From contig JAGXFG010000017.1 of assembly GCA_024637395.1 (NCBI GenBank), forward strand, positions 1-39,122: a stretch of DNA of 39,122 nucleotides, given 5' to 3'. Below, piece by piece: positions 7,620-19,473 of the stretch. The translations under genes and the position numbers were made by a program. Position 1 is the stretch's first letter; each line of letters starts with the position of its first letter. The notes under the pieces are model-generated. The model was not told the origin of the DNA. It worked only from the letters and a program-made list of their open reading frames with translations, and ran no database searches. The stretch is from Burkholderiaceae bacterium (lineage in GTDB: Bacteria > Pseudomonadota > Gammaproteobacteria > Burkholderiales > Burkholderiaceae_E).

Positions 7620-10600
7620 GTGGCGTTATCGATTGTTCTGGACAGCGACGCCGAGCGCCTGGCCGACGCGCTCGCCGACTCGTTCGACGTTCCGCTCGCT
7701 GATCCGTTCGCGGAAGATGTCGTGGTCGTGCCCAGCATCGGGGTCGGCCGCTGGCTGCAGCAGCGGCTGGCCCGTCGCGACGGTGTCTGCGCCCGGGTCA
7801 GCATCGAATTCCCCGGACGCTTCCTGTGGCGGTTGCTGGAAAGCGCGGTTCCCGGCCTGCCGGGACATTCGCCCTTCGATCCGGCGATCGCCCGCTGGGC
7901 AATCCTCGGGCTGCTCGAGAAGATTCCCGATCAATCGGGCTTCGAACTGTTGCGGACCAGGGTCGGGTCGGCAGCACCGCTGGGGCGGCTGGATCTTGCC
8001 TCCGACATCGCGCGGGTCTTCGACCGCTACCTCGCCTTTCGGCGTGACTGGCTCGAGAGCTGGGCGCGCGGCGGCTGGATTGGCGCCGCCGGCAGCGGGC
8101 TGACGCACGAGCCCTGGCAGCGCTGGCTGTGGGGCCAATTGCTCGAGCGCCTGCCAGGGGTCTCGCGCGAACATCCGTTCCAGAGCTTCCGTCGCCTGCT
8201 CGAGGAGGCGGGCGCATCGGGTGCCGACGGCGCCGGCCGGCTGCGCGCGCTCACCGGCATCGAACGGGTGCGGCTGTTCGGGGTGGTGCCGATGGCACCG
8301 GAACAGTTCCAACTCTATGGTGCGCTGGGCCAGGTGCTCGACGTGCGCTGGTTCGCTCCCGATCCCTGCCGGGATTTCTGGCTCGACGTGGTCAGCGCCG
8401 CCGAGGCGGCGCGAATCGCGGCCGCCGCGCCGGACAGTGCCTGGCTGTATGCCGATGAGCCGGCGATCCTCGGGGACTGGGGGCGGGCCCACCGCGATTT
8501 CCTGGTGCAACTGCGCCAACTCGAGGAGCGCTACCAGGTCAGCGTCGACGAGAGCTTCCGCGAGCGTTCCGCAGCCGAGCCGCAAACCGATCTGGCGGCG
8601 CTGCAACAGAGCGTGCTCCTGCGCAGCGATCAACCCTGGGCGGAGCTTGCGCAACGCCACCAGCAACCGGCAGCAGACCCCGCCGAATCGGCGGCGATCG
8701 AGATCCATTGCGCGCACAGCCCGACGCGCCAGGTCGAGGTGCTCCACGACCGCCTGCTGGCATTGTTCGACGAGATTCCCGAACTGCGTCCCGATCAGGT
8801 GGTGGTGTTTTGCAGCGGCATCGAAGCCTATGCCAAGCGGGTGCAGGCGGTGTTCGGCGCCGCGCCGCCGCGGCTGCGCATTCCGTTCCGTATTTCCGGT
8901 GAGACGCGCGCGGCCGATCCGGTGGTGGTCGCCGCACTGGAGGTGCTCGCCCTGGCCGCGCAGCCGATCGGAGTCGAGGCGGTCACGACCTTGCTGGGCA
9001 ACGCCGCCCTGGCTCAGGCTCTGGGACTGGAAGGCGCGCCGCGCGAGGAACTGCTGGCCGCACTGGCCGCCGCCGGAATTCACGGTGAGAGCGCAACCCC
9101 TCTCGCGGCCGGCGCGGGCGACGACCCGACTGGCACCGATGCTGGCGCGGCGAGCGAGCGCCACGGATGGTCGGTCGGCTTCGAGCGGCTGCTGCTGGGC
9201 GCGGCGGTCTCGGACGAAATTGGCCTGCTGCCGGGGAGAGTGCCGGTGCGCAGCTTCTCGGTGCGCGGCAGCGAAGTGCTCGGGCGCCTGCTGGTACTGC
9301 TCGAAGATATCGATCGCTTTCGCAACGTTCCCCGGCTCTCGCCAGTGGCCTCGTGGTGTGCGCTGACCCAGGGCTGGCTCGAGAGCCGCTTCGGCGCGTT
9401 TGCCAACCTGCGCGACGGCTGGCTGGTATTGCGCGATGCGCTGATCGAGCTGGCCGACAGCGCAGAAGCCGGTGGCGCGCCGGCGGTCGACCTGAGCTCC
9501 TTCCGCCAGGCGCTCGCTGACGCGCTTGCGGCTGCTGCCGGCAGTGCCGAGCCCAGCGGCATGGTGAGCGTTGCGCCGCTCGGTTCGCTGCGGGGAGTGC
9601 CCTATCGGGTGGTCTGCCTGCTCGGCATGGACGACGAGGCATGGCCGCGGCGGGTTGCGGCCAGCGAATACGACCTGATGCTCACCCAGCCGCGCTTCGG
9701 TGACCGAATCGCGCGTTTTGACGATCGGGGAGTATTCCTCGACGCGGTGCTGGCGGCGCAGGATCGCCTGGTGATTCTTTATCGGGGACGCGAGGCCCGC
9801 GACAATTCTCGCCTGCAGCCGGCAACCGTGGTGCGCGAACTGATCGCTTACGTCGACCGGCAGCGGGCGGCGCCGCTCGCGGTGCACGAGCATCCGTTGC
9901 AGCCCTTCGCACCGCGCGCTTTTGGCAGCTCCATGGCTGGCCCGGAGTCCGGGTCAGCCGGCGAGCGGCGGGCACCCGAGCGCGACCACAGTTTCGCGCT
10001 CCAGTGGCTTGATGCCGCGCGGGTGCTGGAGCAGCCGCGCCCGGCGCGCGCGAGCGCGCAACTGCTCGCTGCGGCGGCGATCGTGCCAACGGCCGCCGAG
10101 CCTGTCGAAATCGACCTGGCGGTGCTGATCGACGTGTTTGCGCGACCGGCCCGGCTGTTCCTGCGCGACGGCCTCGGCGCCAGTCTTCCCTACGAGGCAG
10201 CGCGCACCCACGATGATCCGCCGGTCGATATCGAGCCGACCCGGCGCGAATTCAACCAGGCGTTGCTGGCCTTGCGCGCTGGTGAAGAGCCAGCGAGCCT
10301 GGTAGCCCGTCTGGCGCAAGCCCCGGAGTATCCGGCGGCAAGCCTCGGCATGGCGCGCGCGCTGGCGGTCGTGCGCGAGGCCGCACGGCTCGCCGCGGCC
10401 CTGGCCGAGGTCGAAACGGAACTGGCCCCGGCGCCACTGCAGCGCGAGCGGCTGGAACTGCGGGTCGAAATTGACGGGGTGACGATCGTTGGCGAAGTCG
10501 TGACCGTCGCCGCGGGCAAGGTGCAACTGGTCGAAACCGCCTTTGGCTACGGCGTGCGGGTTGCCGCCGAGGCCTGGCTGCGCCACCTCTTGTGGCAGGC

Positions 10601-11093
10601 GGCGATCGAGCAGGGGCGGGTGCCGGCTGCCGGGCAGGTGCAGACCCTGCTGGTGTCCGGCGAGGAGTTCCGCCGCGTTGAGCAGCCCGATAGCGCCAGC
10701 GATTCCTTGCGCATGGTGCTGGCTGCCTGGCGCCGGGGGCGCGGCGAGCCCGTCGCCCTGTTCCCGAGGACCTGCTGGGCCTATCTCGACAAGGGTGGCA
10801 GCGCTGCGCTGCTCGCGCTCGCCACGACCCGCGGCGCTGGTGCCGGCGATCCGGATCCGGCTTTACTGAGAGCCCATCTCAAGGCGGCGGGAGCGGCGGG
10901 CAACGTGTTGCTGGGCGCTCCCGGCGGCAGTACCCACGCCGAGCGTGACGATCCCTGGCTCGAGGCGATGTGGCGCGGTGCGCCGCCACCGCTCGCGGCT
11001 ATCCTCGCCGCCGGGCTCGAGCTCTATGAGCCGCTCCATCGGCGACTGGCCGACTACCCCGGCGGAAGCGACGAACAGCGGAGGGGCAGGTGA
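7620..11093 (+). CDS. recC: Exodeoxyribonuclease V gamma subunit RecC
   Basis: RecC subunit of the RecBCD helicase-nuclease. It splits the DNA ends and reads the Chi sequence through inactive helicase domains. At 1157 residues it is close to E. coli RecC (1122). FPGRFLWRLLE and VVVPSIGVGRWLQQRLA near the N-terminus correspond to the RecC N-terminal helicase-like domain, and VCLLGMDDEAWPRR near 665-678 matches the conserved VCLLGMN-type motif of the family. No functional Walker A is present, as expected. The start is a GTG at 7620 with only a weak upstream site. The stop overlaps the recB start (GTGA), which points to coupled translation and fixed subunit ratio. Confidence 0.93.
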   Translation: MALSIVLDSDAERLADALADSFDVPLADPFAEDVVVVPSIGVGRWLQQRLARRDGVCARVSIEFPGRFLWRLLESAVPGLPGHSPFDPAIARWAILGLLEKIPDQSGFELLRTRVGSAAPLGRLDLASDIARVFDRYLAFRRDWLESWARGGWIGAAGSGLTHEPWQRWLWGQLLERLPGVSREHPFQSFRRLLEEAGASGADGAGRLRALTGIERVRLFGVVPMAPEQFQLYGALGQVLDVRWFAPDPCRDFWLDVVSAAEAARIAAAAPDSAWLYADEPAILGDWGRAHRDFLVQLRQLEERYQVSVDESFRERSAAEPQTDLAALQQSVLLRSDQPWAELAQRHQQPAADPAESAAIEIHCAHSPTRQVEVLHDRLLALFDEIPELRPDQVVVFCSGIEAYAKRVQAVFGAAPPRLRIPFRISGETRAADPVVVAALEVLALAAQPIGVEAVTTLLGNAALAQALGLEGAPREELLAALAAAGIHGESATPLAAGAGDDPTGTDAGAASERHGWSVGFERLLLGAAVSDEIGLLPGRVPVRSFSVRGSEVLGRLLVLLEDIDRFRNVPRLSPVASWCALTQGWLESRFGAFANLRDGWLVLRDALIELADSAEAGGAPAVDLSSFRQALADALAAAAGSAEPSGMVSVAPLGSLRGVPYRVVCLLGMDDEAWPRRVAASEYDLMLTQPRFGDRIARFDDRGVFLDAVLAAQDRLVILYRGREARDNSRLQPATVVRELIAYVDRQRAAPLAVHEHPLQPFAPRAFGSSMAGPESGSAGERRAPERDHSFALQWLDAARVLEQPRPARASAQLLAAAAIVPTAAEPVEIDLAVLIDVFARPARLFLRDGLGASLPYEAARTHDDPPVDIEPTRREFNQALLALRAGEEPASLVARLAQAPEYPAASLGMARALAVVREAARLAAALAEVETELAPAPLQRERLELRVEIDGVTIVGEVVTVAAGKVQLVETAFGYGVRVAAEAWLRHLLWQAAIEQGRVPAAGQVQTLLVSGEEFRRVEQPDSASDSLRMVLAAWRRGRGEPVALFPRTCWAYLDKGGSAALLALATTRGAGAGDPDPALLRAHLKAAGAAGNVLLGAPGGSTHAERDDPWLEAMWRGAPPPLAAILAAGLELYEPLHRRLADYPGGSDEQRRGR

Positions 11094-14000
11094 GTCCAGC
11101 CGCCGCCACCGGGCATCCCGCTCTCGACCCGGACATCCTGTCGGGTTTCCATCTGGTCGAGGCCGATGCCGGGACCGGCAAGACCTGGACCCTGGTGGGA
11201 CTGGTGGTGCGCGCGCTGGTCGAGCGTGAACTGGGAATCGAGCAGATTCTGATGGTGACTTTCACCCGTGCTGCTGCCGCTGAATTGCGCGGCCGGGTCA
11301 GGGAACGGATCGATGAACTGCTGCTGGCCTGCGCCGCCTACCCGGCAGCGGCGCCCGAAGATCCGGTAGCGGCGCTGCTGCTCGCCAATCATGATCCGGC
11401 CGCGGTCGAGCGCACCTTGCGCCTGGCGCTGACCCGCATCGACGAGGCGGCGATCGACACCATCCACGGCCTGTGCCAGCGCGTGATCCGCGAGCATGCG
11501 CTGAGTGTCGGCGTCCCGGCGCGATTCCAGATCGACCAGTGGGGCGAGCGGCTGCTGCGCAGCGAGCTGACCCGCTGGTGGAGCGCGACCATGGCGCAGG
11601 CGCCGCTCGAACTGGTGCAGTTGCTCGGTGCGCGCGGGGGACCGACCCTCGAAGGGGTGACACGGCTGCTGGCGCCGCTGCTGGCCCAGCCCGATCTGGT
11701 GCTGCGCCCCGCCGGCTTCGAATGGCGCGGGCTCGCCGCCGAGGTCCGCGCGCGGCGCACCGCCCTGTTGGCGGCGCTTGACGCCGAAGCGGAAGAATTC
11801 GCGGCCTGGTGCCAGCAGAGCCCGGAGATCAATCGCCGCAGTTATTCCAGGACCGCGGTGCCGCGCTGGATCGCTGCGGTCAGGAGCTTTGCCGAGGCGC
11901 TGCCGGAGAGCGTCGGTGATCCCGAGGTAACGGCGATCAAACGCCTGAGCCGCGCCGGCTTCGCGCTCGATCCGGCGCCGGCCGGGCTGGATGAATTCGC
12001 CCTGCCGCTGCGGCTCTCGGAACTGGTGGCGGCGTTGCGCCGGCTGAAACTGGTCGCGGCCGCCATTTGCCACGAGTTGCGCGGCCCGTTCGCGGTCCGC
12101 CTGCGCGAGCGGCGCGAACTGAGCGAGACGCTCACCTTCGACGACCTGCTGCGCCTCACCCGCGATGCGCTCGCCGATCCGGTGGTGGGACCGGGACTGG
12201 CCGCAGACTTGCGGCGCCGTTATCCGCTGGCGCTGATCGACGAGTGCCAGGATACCGACCCGTTGCAGTGGCAGATTTTCGGCGCAATCTATCCGCGGGT
12301 TGCGGCTGCTCCCGGTGACGCTGATCAGGCGCCGGCGCTGGTCATGGTGGGTGATCCCAAGCAGGCCATTTACGGCTTTCGCAACGCCGACGTCTACGCC
12401 TATTTCGCCGCCCGTCCCGGCGCGCGACTCCATCGGATCGCCGAAAATCGGCGCTCCAGCGCCGAGCTGCTGGCTGCGATCGGCGCGCTCTTCGACTGCC
12501 CGGCGCCGTTTCTGCTCGACGAGATCGAGATGCCCCCGCCGCAGTTCGGAGCGCGGCCGCGCCCCGAATTGCGCGCCCCCGAAGGCGCGGCGGCGCGCAG
12601 CGCCTTCAATTGGGTCTGCGTCACCGAGGCCGGGGAAAGCGCGATCAACAAGGACGAGGCGCGGCAGCGCTCGGCGCGGGCCTGTGCCGGTGAAGTTGCC
12701 CGCCTGCTGGGAGAGCCCCGGACGCTGGTGCGCTGGCCGGCCAACCGGGAGAGCGGTGAACCGGAGCTGGGGAAGGGAAGCGAGGCGCGCGAATTGCCGC
12801 TGCAACCGCGCGACATTGCCGTTCTGGTGGGCACGTCCTACGAGGCCAGCGTCATCAAGGAGGCGCTGGGCAGGCACGGTGTCGGCGCGGCCGAGATCAG
12901 CCGCCAGAGCGTGTTCGAGAGTCGCGAGGCGCGCGAACTCGGCCGCATCGTCGCCGCGGTGACGCGCCCCTCATCGAGCTCCACCCTGCGGGGGGCGCTG
13001 ATCAGCGGACTGGTCGGCTGGAGCGCCGAGCGGCTGCAGCAGGCCGAAAGCGACGCTGCGGCCTGGGCGCAGGTGGTGGGCGCCTTCGAAGCCTGCGCCC
13101 GCAACTGGCCGCTGCGCGGCGCCCAGGCGGCGCTGCGCACCCTGCTGCTCGACGACCTGGCGGTCGCCGGTCGGGTTGCCGCCACTGCCAACGGTGAGCG
13201 CGCCCTGACCAACCTCTCTCATCTCCTCGACCTGATGAGTGACGCGCCGGGAACCTCGGACTCGAGCGCGGCGGCGCTCGCCTGGCTTGACGCCGCGCGC
13301 GCTGACGGCGAAGTCGGCGAGGCGCACGAGTTGCGTCTCGAAAGCGACGCCAATCTGGTCCAGGTGGTCACCATCCACAAGAGCAAGGGACTGGAGTTTC
13401 CGATCGTCTTCGTGCCATTCGCGTGGTCGCAGCCCGAGCCGCGCACGGAAGCGGGAGCGTTGCCGCTGTTGCGCTACCACGAGCCCCAGGGGAACCAGTG
13501 GCTGGCGATTTGTGAACTCGATGAGGACGGCCAGGATTCGCCGGCGGGCGTGCTGGCGAAACGGGAACGGGCATCGGAAGCGCTGCGCGTGCTCTACGTC
13601 GCGCTGACCCGTGCCCAGCTGCGGGTCTATCTGTTCTGGGGCGCGGTGTCCCGCGCCGAGACGACGGCACTGGACTGGCTGCTGCGCGAGCGCACCGACC
13701 CCGCTGGTGCCGGCGCCGCCGAGGAGCCGGTGCAGCGCGCGGCAGATGTGCTCGCCGAGCACGTGGCGCGCGCCGCCGGCAGCGCGCTGCAGCTCGGTCA
13801 TGGGGAATTGGCGCACGCCCCGGAACGGCCGTGTGCGATCGAAAGCCAGCCCCAGGCGCTGCACGAGCGCCGGTTCATGGCGCAACTCACGCCCGGCTGG
13901 GTGCGCCGCAGCTTCACGCAGCTGGCCCGCAGTTCGACCGGCGAGGCGGCGGCACGACCCGATCACGATGAGGCGGTGGCGGTGCCGGCAATTGCGGAGA

Positions 14001-14788
14001 CGCCAGAGGATGGCGCGGCAGCGCCCTCGGGGTCCGCCGACGAGGCGCCGCCGCCGGGCGAGCGGCTGCGTTTCTCGTTCGTGCGCGGAGCACACGCCGG
14101 CCACTGCCTGCACGCGCTGCTCGAAGCCACCGACTTCGGAGCCGGGGTCGCTGCCGGCGAGGCCCGGCGGCACCTGGAGCGCAATGCGATCGTTGCCGAT
14201 GCGGCTGCCCTCGCGCTCTGGCTCGACGAGGTGCTGGCCACGCCGCTCGACGATGGCCGCGGCGGCGGGATCGATTTGCGCGCGATCGGTGGGCGCGACC
14301 GGATCGTCGAGCTGCCGTTCCTGCTGCCGGTGCGCTCCGCCGCCGATGACGAGATTTTCGCGGCGATCGCCGCGCACTATCCGCTCGACCTGCAACGCGG
14401 TCGCGACGCCTGGAGCGGCTTCCTCAACGGCTTCATCGATCTCGTCTATCGCCACCAGGGCCGTTACTACCTGCTGGACTGGAAGAGCAACTGGCTGGGC
14501 GAGAGCTTTGCCGACTATTCACCGGCTGCGCTCAATGGCGCGATTCGCCACGGCGCCTACGCGCTCCAGTTCTGCCTCTACGCCGTGGCACTGCATCGGT
14601 TCCTGGGCAGCAGGATCGCCGGCTACCGCTTCGAGGAGCATTTCGGTGGAGTCCAGTACGCATTCCTGCGCGGCATGGCGCCGGGCGCTCGCGACGCCGC
14701 CGGCTGCCAGTACGGAGTCTATTTCACGCGCCCGGCGGGGGCGCTGATCGAGCGCCTCGACCGTTCGCTGGCCGGGAGCGCGGGATGA
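11090..14788 (+). CDS. recB: Exodeoxyribonuclease V beta subunit RecB
   Basis: Large RecB subunit (1232 residues): SF1A helicase moving 3' to 5' plus the single nuclease domain of RecBCD. Walker A EADAGTGKT is at 24-32, followed by MVTFTRAAAAELRGRV (motif Ia). Walker B LIDECQDTDPLQW begins near 382, then MVGDPKQAIYGFRNAD (motif III). HKSKGLEFPIVFVPF lies near 763 (motif V) and VLYVALTRAQ near 834 (motif VI). The C-terminal nuclease keeps its catalytic pattern: HCLHALLE, GFIDLVY with Asp1117, and LLDWKSN with Asp1130 and Lys1132; this spacing is the same as E. coli D1067, D1080 and K1082. The domain therefore looks intact. It starts at a GTG overlapping recC and ends overlapping recD. Confidence 0.96.
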   Translation: MSPAAATGHPALDPDILSGFHLVEADAGTGKTWTLVGLVVRALVERELGIEQILMVTFTRAAAAELRGRVRERIDELLLACAAYPAAAPEDPVAALLLANHDPAAVERTLRLALTRIDEAAIDTIHGLCQRVIREHALSVGVPARFQIDQWGERLLRSELTRWWSATMAQAPLELVQLLGARGGPTLEGVTRLLAPLLAQPDLVLRPAGFEWRGLAAEVRARRTALLAALDAEAEEFAAWCQQSPEINRRSYSRTAVPRWIAAVRSFAEALPESVGDPEVTAIKRLSRAGFALDPAPAGLDEFALPLRLSELVAALRRLKLVAAAICHELRGPFAVRLRERRELSETLTFDDLLRLTRDALADPVVGPGLAADLRRRYPLALIDECQDTDPLQWQIFGAIYPRVAAAPGDADQAPALVMVGDPKQAIYGFRNADVYAYFAARPGARLHRIAENRRSSAELLAAIGALFDCPAPFLLDEIEMPPPQFGARPRPELRAPEGAAARSAFNWVCVTEAGESAINKDEARQRSARACAGEVARLLGEPRTLVRWPANRESGEPELGKGSEARELPLQPRDIAVLVGTSYEASVIKEALGRHGVGAAEISRQSVFESREARELGRIVAAVTRPSSSSTLRGALISGLVGWSAERLQQAESDAAAWAQVVGAFEACARNWPLRGAQAALRTLLLDDLAVAGRVAATANGERALTNLSHLLDLMSDAPGTSDSSAAALAWLDAARADGEVGEAHELRLESDANLVQVVTIHKSKGLEFPIVFVPFAWSQPEPRTEAGALPLLRYHEPQGNQWLAICELDEDGQDSPAGVLAKRERASEALRVLYVALTRAQLRVYLFWGAVSRAETTALDWLLRERTDPAGAGAAEEPVQRAADVLAEHVARAAGSALQLGHGELAHAPERPCAIESQPQALHERRFMAQLTPGWVRRSFTQLARSSTGEAAARPDHDEAVAVPAIAETPEDGAAAPSGSADEAPPPGERLRFSFVRGAHAGHCLHALLEATDFGAGVAAGEARRHLERNAIVADAAALALWLDEVLATPLDDGRGGGIDLRAIGGRDRIVELPFLLPVRSAADDEIFAAIAAHYPLDLQRGRDAWSGFLNGFIDLVYRHQGRYYLLDWKSNWLGESFADYSPAALNGAIRHGAYALQFCLYAVALHRFLGSRIAGYRFEEHFGGVQYAFLRGMAPGARDAAGCQYGVYFTRPAGALIERLDRSLAGSAG

Positions 14789-16527
14789 GTGCGCTGCCGA
14801 CTTTCGGTGCCGTCGCGCTCTCGGCGCGTGATCTGGTCGCGCAGCGCTTCGCCCGCGCGGCCGGGCGTTTGCACCTTGTTGGCGGCGGCAATCCGGCCGC
14901 GAGCGCCATCATCGAGTCGTGTGCGGCGCGCTGCTGGCGAGCGGCGCTGGATCACGGTCATACCTGCATCGCCATGGACCCGGATGAAATCGCGCTGCTG
15001 GGCGACAGTCCGGCGGTGGCGAGCGCGGCAGCGGCGCTGGCCGACAGCGCCTCGACCGAGCGGCGCGATGCCGCGCTGGTGCTCGAAGGCGGGCACCTCT
15101 TTCTGGAGCGGCTCTGGCGCGCGGAGTGGCGGCTGGCGCGGCGGGTGCTGGCGCTTGCCGATCCGGCGCCAGTCGCGACCGGGGAGAAGATTGCCGCGGA
15201 ACTCGCTGCGGTCTTCGGCGGCAGCGACCCGGACGAAGCACAGCGGCGCGCGGTTGCGGTCGCGCTGGCGCGTCGCCTGAGCGTGATTTCGGGTGGCCCG
15301 GGCACTGGCAAGACCACGACCCTGGCGCGGCTGATTGCGGTCTACTCCCGGCTGGTGCCCGAGGCGCGGATCGCAATCGCTGCTCCGACCGGCAAGGCAG
15401 CGGCGCGGGTGAGCGAGGCGCTCTACGCGCAGCTGGCCGAATTCGCCGCCGCCACCGGGCAGGTCGGTGCGCAGTTGCCGGCAGCGACGACCCTGCATCG
15501 GCTGCTGGGAATTCGCGGGGCAGGGTCGCGGCCGGCCTTCGGCGCCCGGCGAGCGCTGCCATTCGATCTGGTCGTGGTCGACGAAGCGTCGATGATCGAC
15601 CTCGAATTGGCCAGCGCGCTGGCCAGCGCGATTGGCGACAATTCCCGCCTGGTGCTTGCGGGCGATCGCGACCAGTTGGCCTCGGTGGAGGCCGGCGCGG
15701 TTTTTGCCGCGCTCTGTGCCGGCCGGGACGAACGAGTGAGTGGCGGCGTGGTCACGCTCGGGCGCAATTACCGCCAGCGCGAGACCCCGGAGATAGTCCG
15801 GTGGGCGCAGGCCGCACGTGCCGGAACCATCGTTGCCGACGCTTGCCACGACGACAGTGCCAAGGTGCGCCTGCGCTTGCTGGGCGGCACTGGCGGATCA
15901 GACCAGGCGGCACTGGCCACGGCCGTGCTGGCAGGATATGCGCCGGCGCTCGAATTGCTCGCCCGCAGGGGCGGCGGCGCCGAGGTGGCTGGCGAGCTGC
16001 TTGCCCGGCTGGCAACCTACCGGGCGTTGTGCGCGCTGCGCCGCGGCCCGCTGGGGGTCGAGGCGCTCAATCGGGTGGTCGCAGCTGCGGTTCGAACCAG
16101 TGTCGGCGCCGAGCCCGCCGCGAGCTGGTATCCCGGCCGCTTCGTGATCGTCAACCGCAATACCCCGGAACTCGATCTGTTCAACGGCGATACCGGGGTA
16201 TGTCTGGAGCGCGACGGCACGCTGGCGATCGCCTTTGCGGCCGCGGGCGGATTGCACTGGGTTCCGGTGGCCCAGATGCCGGCGTGCTCGGATGCCTTCG
16301 CGCTCACCGTGCATCAGTCGCAGGGCTCCGAATTCGACCAGGTCACGCTGGTCGCCGCGCCCGCCGGACATCGGCTGGCGACCCGCGAACTGATCTATAC
16401 CGGGATTACGCGCGCCCGGCTCGGCCTCGCAATCTTTGCCGCCGAAGGGGCGCTGGCCGATGCGGCGGGCCGGGTCACCGAGCGCACCGGGTTGCTGGGT
16501 TGGAGACTCTCCGGACCGACCGGCTGA
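14785..16527 (+). CDS. recD: Exodeoxyribonuclease V alpha subunit RecD
   Basis: RecD subunit, SF1B helicase moving 5' to 3' in the RecBCD complex. It has 580 residues, against about 608 in E. coli. Walker A GGPGTGKTT starts near residue 170, Walker B VVDEASMIDL has Asp266-Glu267, LAGDRDQLASVEAG is motif III, and HQSQGSEFDQV (near 510) with YTGITRAR forms the C-terminal helicase core. The N-terminal RecC-interacting domain precedes Walker A. The ATG at 14785 overlaps the recB stop (ATGA). It ends 19 bases from the convergent uup stop, and no typical terminator is visible in that gap. Confidence 0.95.
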   Translation: MSALPTFGAVALSARDLVAQRFARAAGRLHLVGGGNPAASAIIESCAARCWRAALDHGHTCIAMDPDEIALLGDSPAVASAAAALADSASTERRDAALVLEGGHLFLERLWRAEWRLARRVLALADPAPVATGEKIAAELAAVFGGSDPDEAQRRAVAVALARRLSVISGGPGTGKTTTLARLIAVYSRLVPEARIAIAAPTGKAAARVSEALYAQLAEFAAATGQVGAQLPAATTLHRLLGIRGAGSRPAFGARRALPFDLVVVDEASMIDLELASALASAIGDNSRLVLAGDRDQLASVEAGAVFAALCAGRDERVSGGVVTLGRNYRQRETPEIVRWAQAARAGTIVADACHDDSAKVRLRLLGGTGGSDQAALATAVLAGYAPALELLARRGGGAEVAGELLARLATYRALCALRRGPLGVEALNRVVAAAVRTSVGAEPAASWYPGRFVIVNRNTPELDLFNGDTGVCLERDGTLAIAFAAAGGLHWVPVAQMPACSDAFALTVHQSQGSEFDQVTLVAAPAGHRLATRELIYTGITRARLGLAIFAAEGALADAAGRVTERTGLLGWRLSGPTG

Positions 16528-16546
16528 GGCCGTCGGCGCCCGCCGA

Positions 16547-18466
<1,920 letters not shown>

Positions 18467-18491
18467 GGCCTACAGGATATAGGTTGTCGGC

Positions 18492-19454
18492 CTAGTCGGT
18501 CGCCGGCGCCAGCGCATCGAGCGCCGCGCACACTGCCTGATGGACCGCTGGCGCATAGACCAGCTCGACGTGCCCCAGTCCGGTGAACGCGATCGTTCGC
18601 GCACCGGGCAGGCTCTGCGGTTGTGCCGGCACGACGATATTGTCCTGGTGGGTCAGGATCACGGTGGCATTGCGATAGCCCTGTTCCGGCTCGGCTGTTG
18701 CCAGTTCCCGGAGCCAGTCGCTGTCCGGGCACATCTGGCTGGCGTTGCGGCCGATCCCGTGGCGGGCGCTCAGTGTGCCCCGGTGCGGTGTGCCGAGCGT
18801 CACCAGCCCCGCCACCTGGTTCGCGTCGATCTGGAGCAGCGCGGCCCGCACCGCCAGGCCGCCCATGCTGTGGCCGACGATTGCAACCTGCCCGGCACCG
18901 GAGTCCACCCGCAGCCGCTCCAGGCCGGCAGCAATGATCGGCGCGTAGTCGTCGATCGAGCCGAACACCGGTTCGAGGTTGACCGAACCGACCGGATGGC
19001 CGCGAGCCGCCAGGACAGTGGCCAGCGGCCGCCACAGCGCGCGGTTGCAGAAGTAGCCGTGTACCAGCAGCACGGGGACCCGCCGCGCCGTCTCTGCAGT
19101 GGGCAGTTCGCGCTCGCCTAACCAGATCTGGGAGTGAAAAAAAGCGCGCAGCGAAGCCCCGATCTCGCCCAGCCAGGCGCGCAGCACCGGGCTGCTCTCC
19201 CAGCCGGCGGGCGCCGGCATCTCGCTCGTTCCGGCGCCACCCGGGCCCGGCGCAACCAACCCTGTCCGGGCGACCCGGGCCGCGAAGAGGAACTGCCAGC
19301 CCAGCACCGTGGCGTGCGAGAGCAGTACGACAGCGACCCCGGCCAGCGCCGCCCAGAGTCCCGGCCAGCCGCACCAGGCAGACAGCGCCGTGGCGACCAG
19401 CGCCGCCCATAGCACCGCCAGGAGGAGCAGCGATTGCAGGATCCGGGCTTGCAT
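18492..19454 (-). CDS. Membrane-anchored alpha/beta hydrolase (lipase/esterase-like)
   Basis: 320-residue protein. Residues 1-60 contain two hydrophobic segments that probably anchor it in the inner membrane; the rest is an alpha/beta hydrolase fold. VPVLLVHGYFCN gives the HG oxyanion-hole motif, IVGHSMGGLAVRAA contains nucleophile Ser196, THQDNIV contains the likely acid Asp271, and GLGHVELVY contains the likely catalytic His295. TLGTPHRGT after the nucleophile is typical of triacylglycerol lipase/PGAP1-like members. It sits 19 bases downstream of the GMC oxidoreductase gene. The ATG has no clear ribosome site, so coupled translation or a different start is possible. Substrate unknown; ester hydrolysis of lipids is inferred. 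Confidence 0.82.
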   Translation of the reverse strand: MQARILQSLLLLAVLWAALVATALSAWCGWPGLWAALAGVAVVLLSHATVLGWQFLFAARVARTGLVAPGPGGAGTSEMPAPAGWESSPVLRAWLGEIGASLRAFFHSQIWLGERELPTAETARRVPVLLVHGYFCNRALWRPLATVLAARGHPVGSVNLEPVFGSIDDYAPIIAAGLERLRVDSGAGQVAIVGHSMGGLAVRAALLQIDANQVAGLVTLGTPHRGTLSARHGIGRNASQMCPDSDWLRELATAEPEQGYRNATVILTHQDNIVVPAQPQSLPGARTIAFTGLGHVELVYAPAVHQAVCAALDALAPATD

Positions 19455-19473
19455 GTGGGGCTCAGGCGCTTGC

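Noticed and set aside
7626-9893. 755-residue open frame on the minus strand
   Set aside because: Runs antisense to recC in a GC-rich gene; composition is rich in Arg, Gln, His and Pro with no recognisable domain. Such mirror frames are common at high GC.
11054-12877. 607-residue open frame on the minus strand
   Set aside because: Antisense to recB, which has clear helicase motifs in this region. No family pattern in the minus-strand product.
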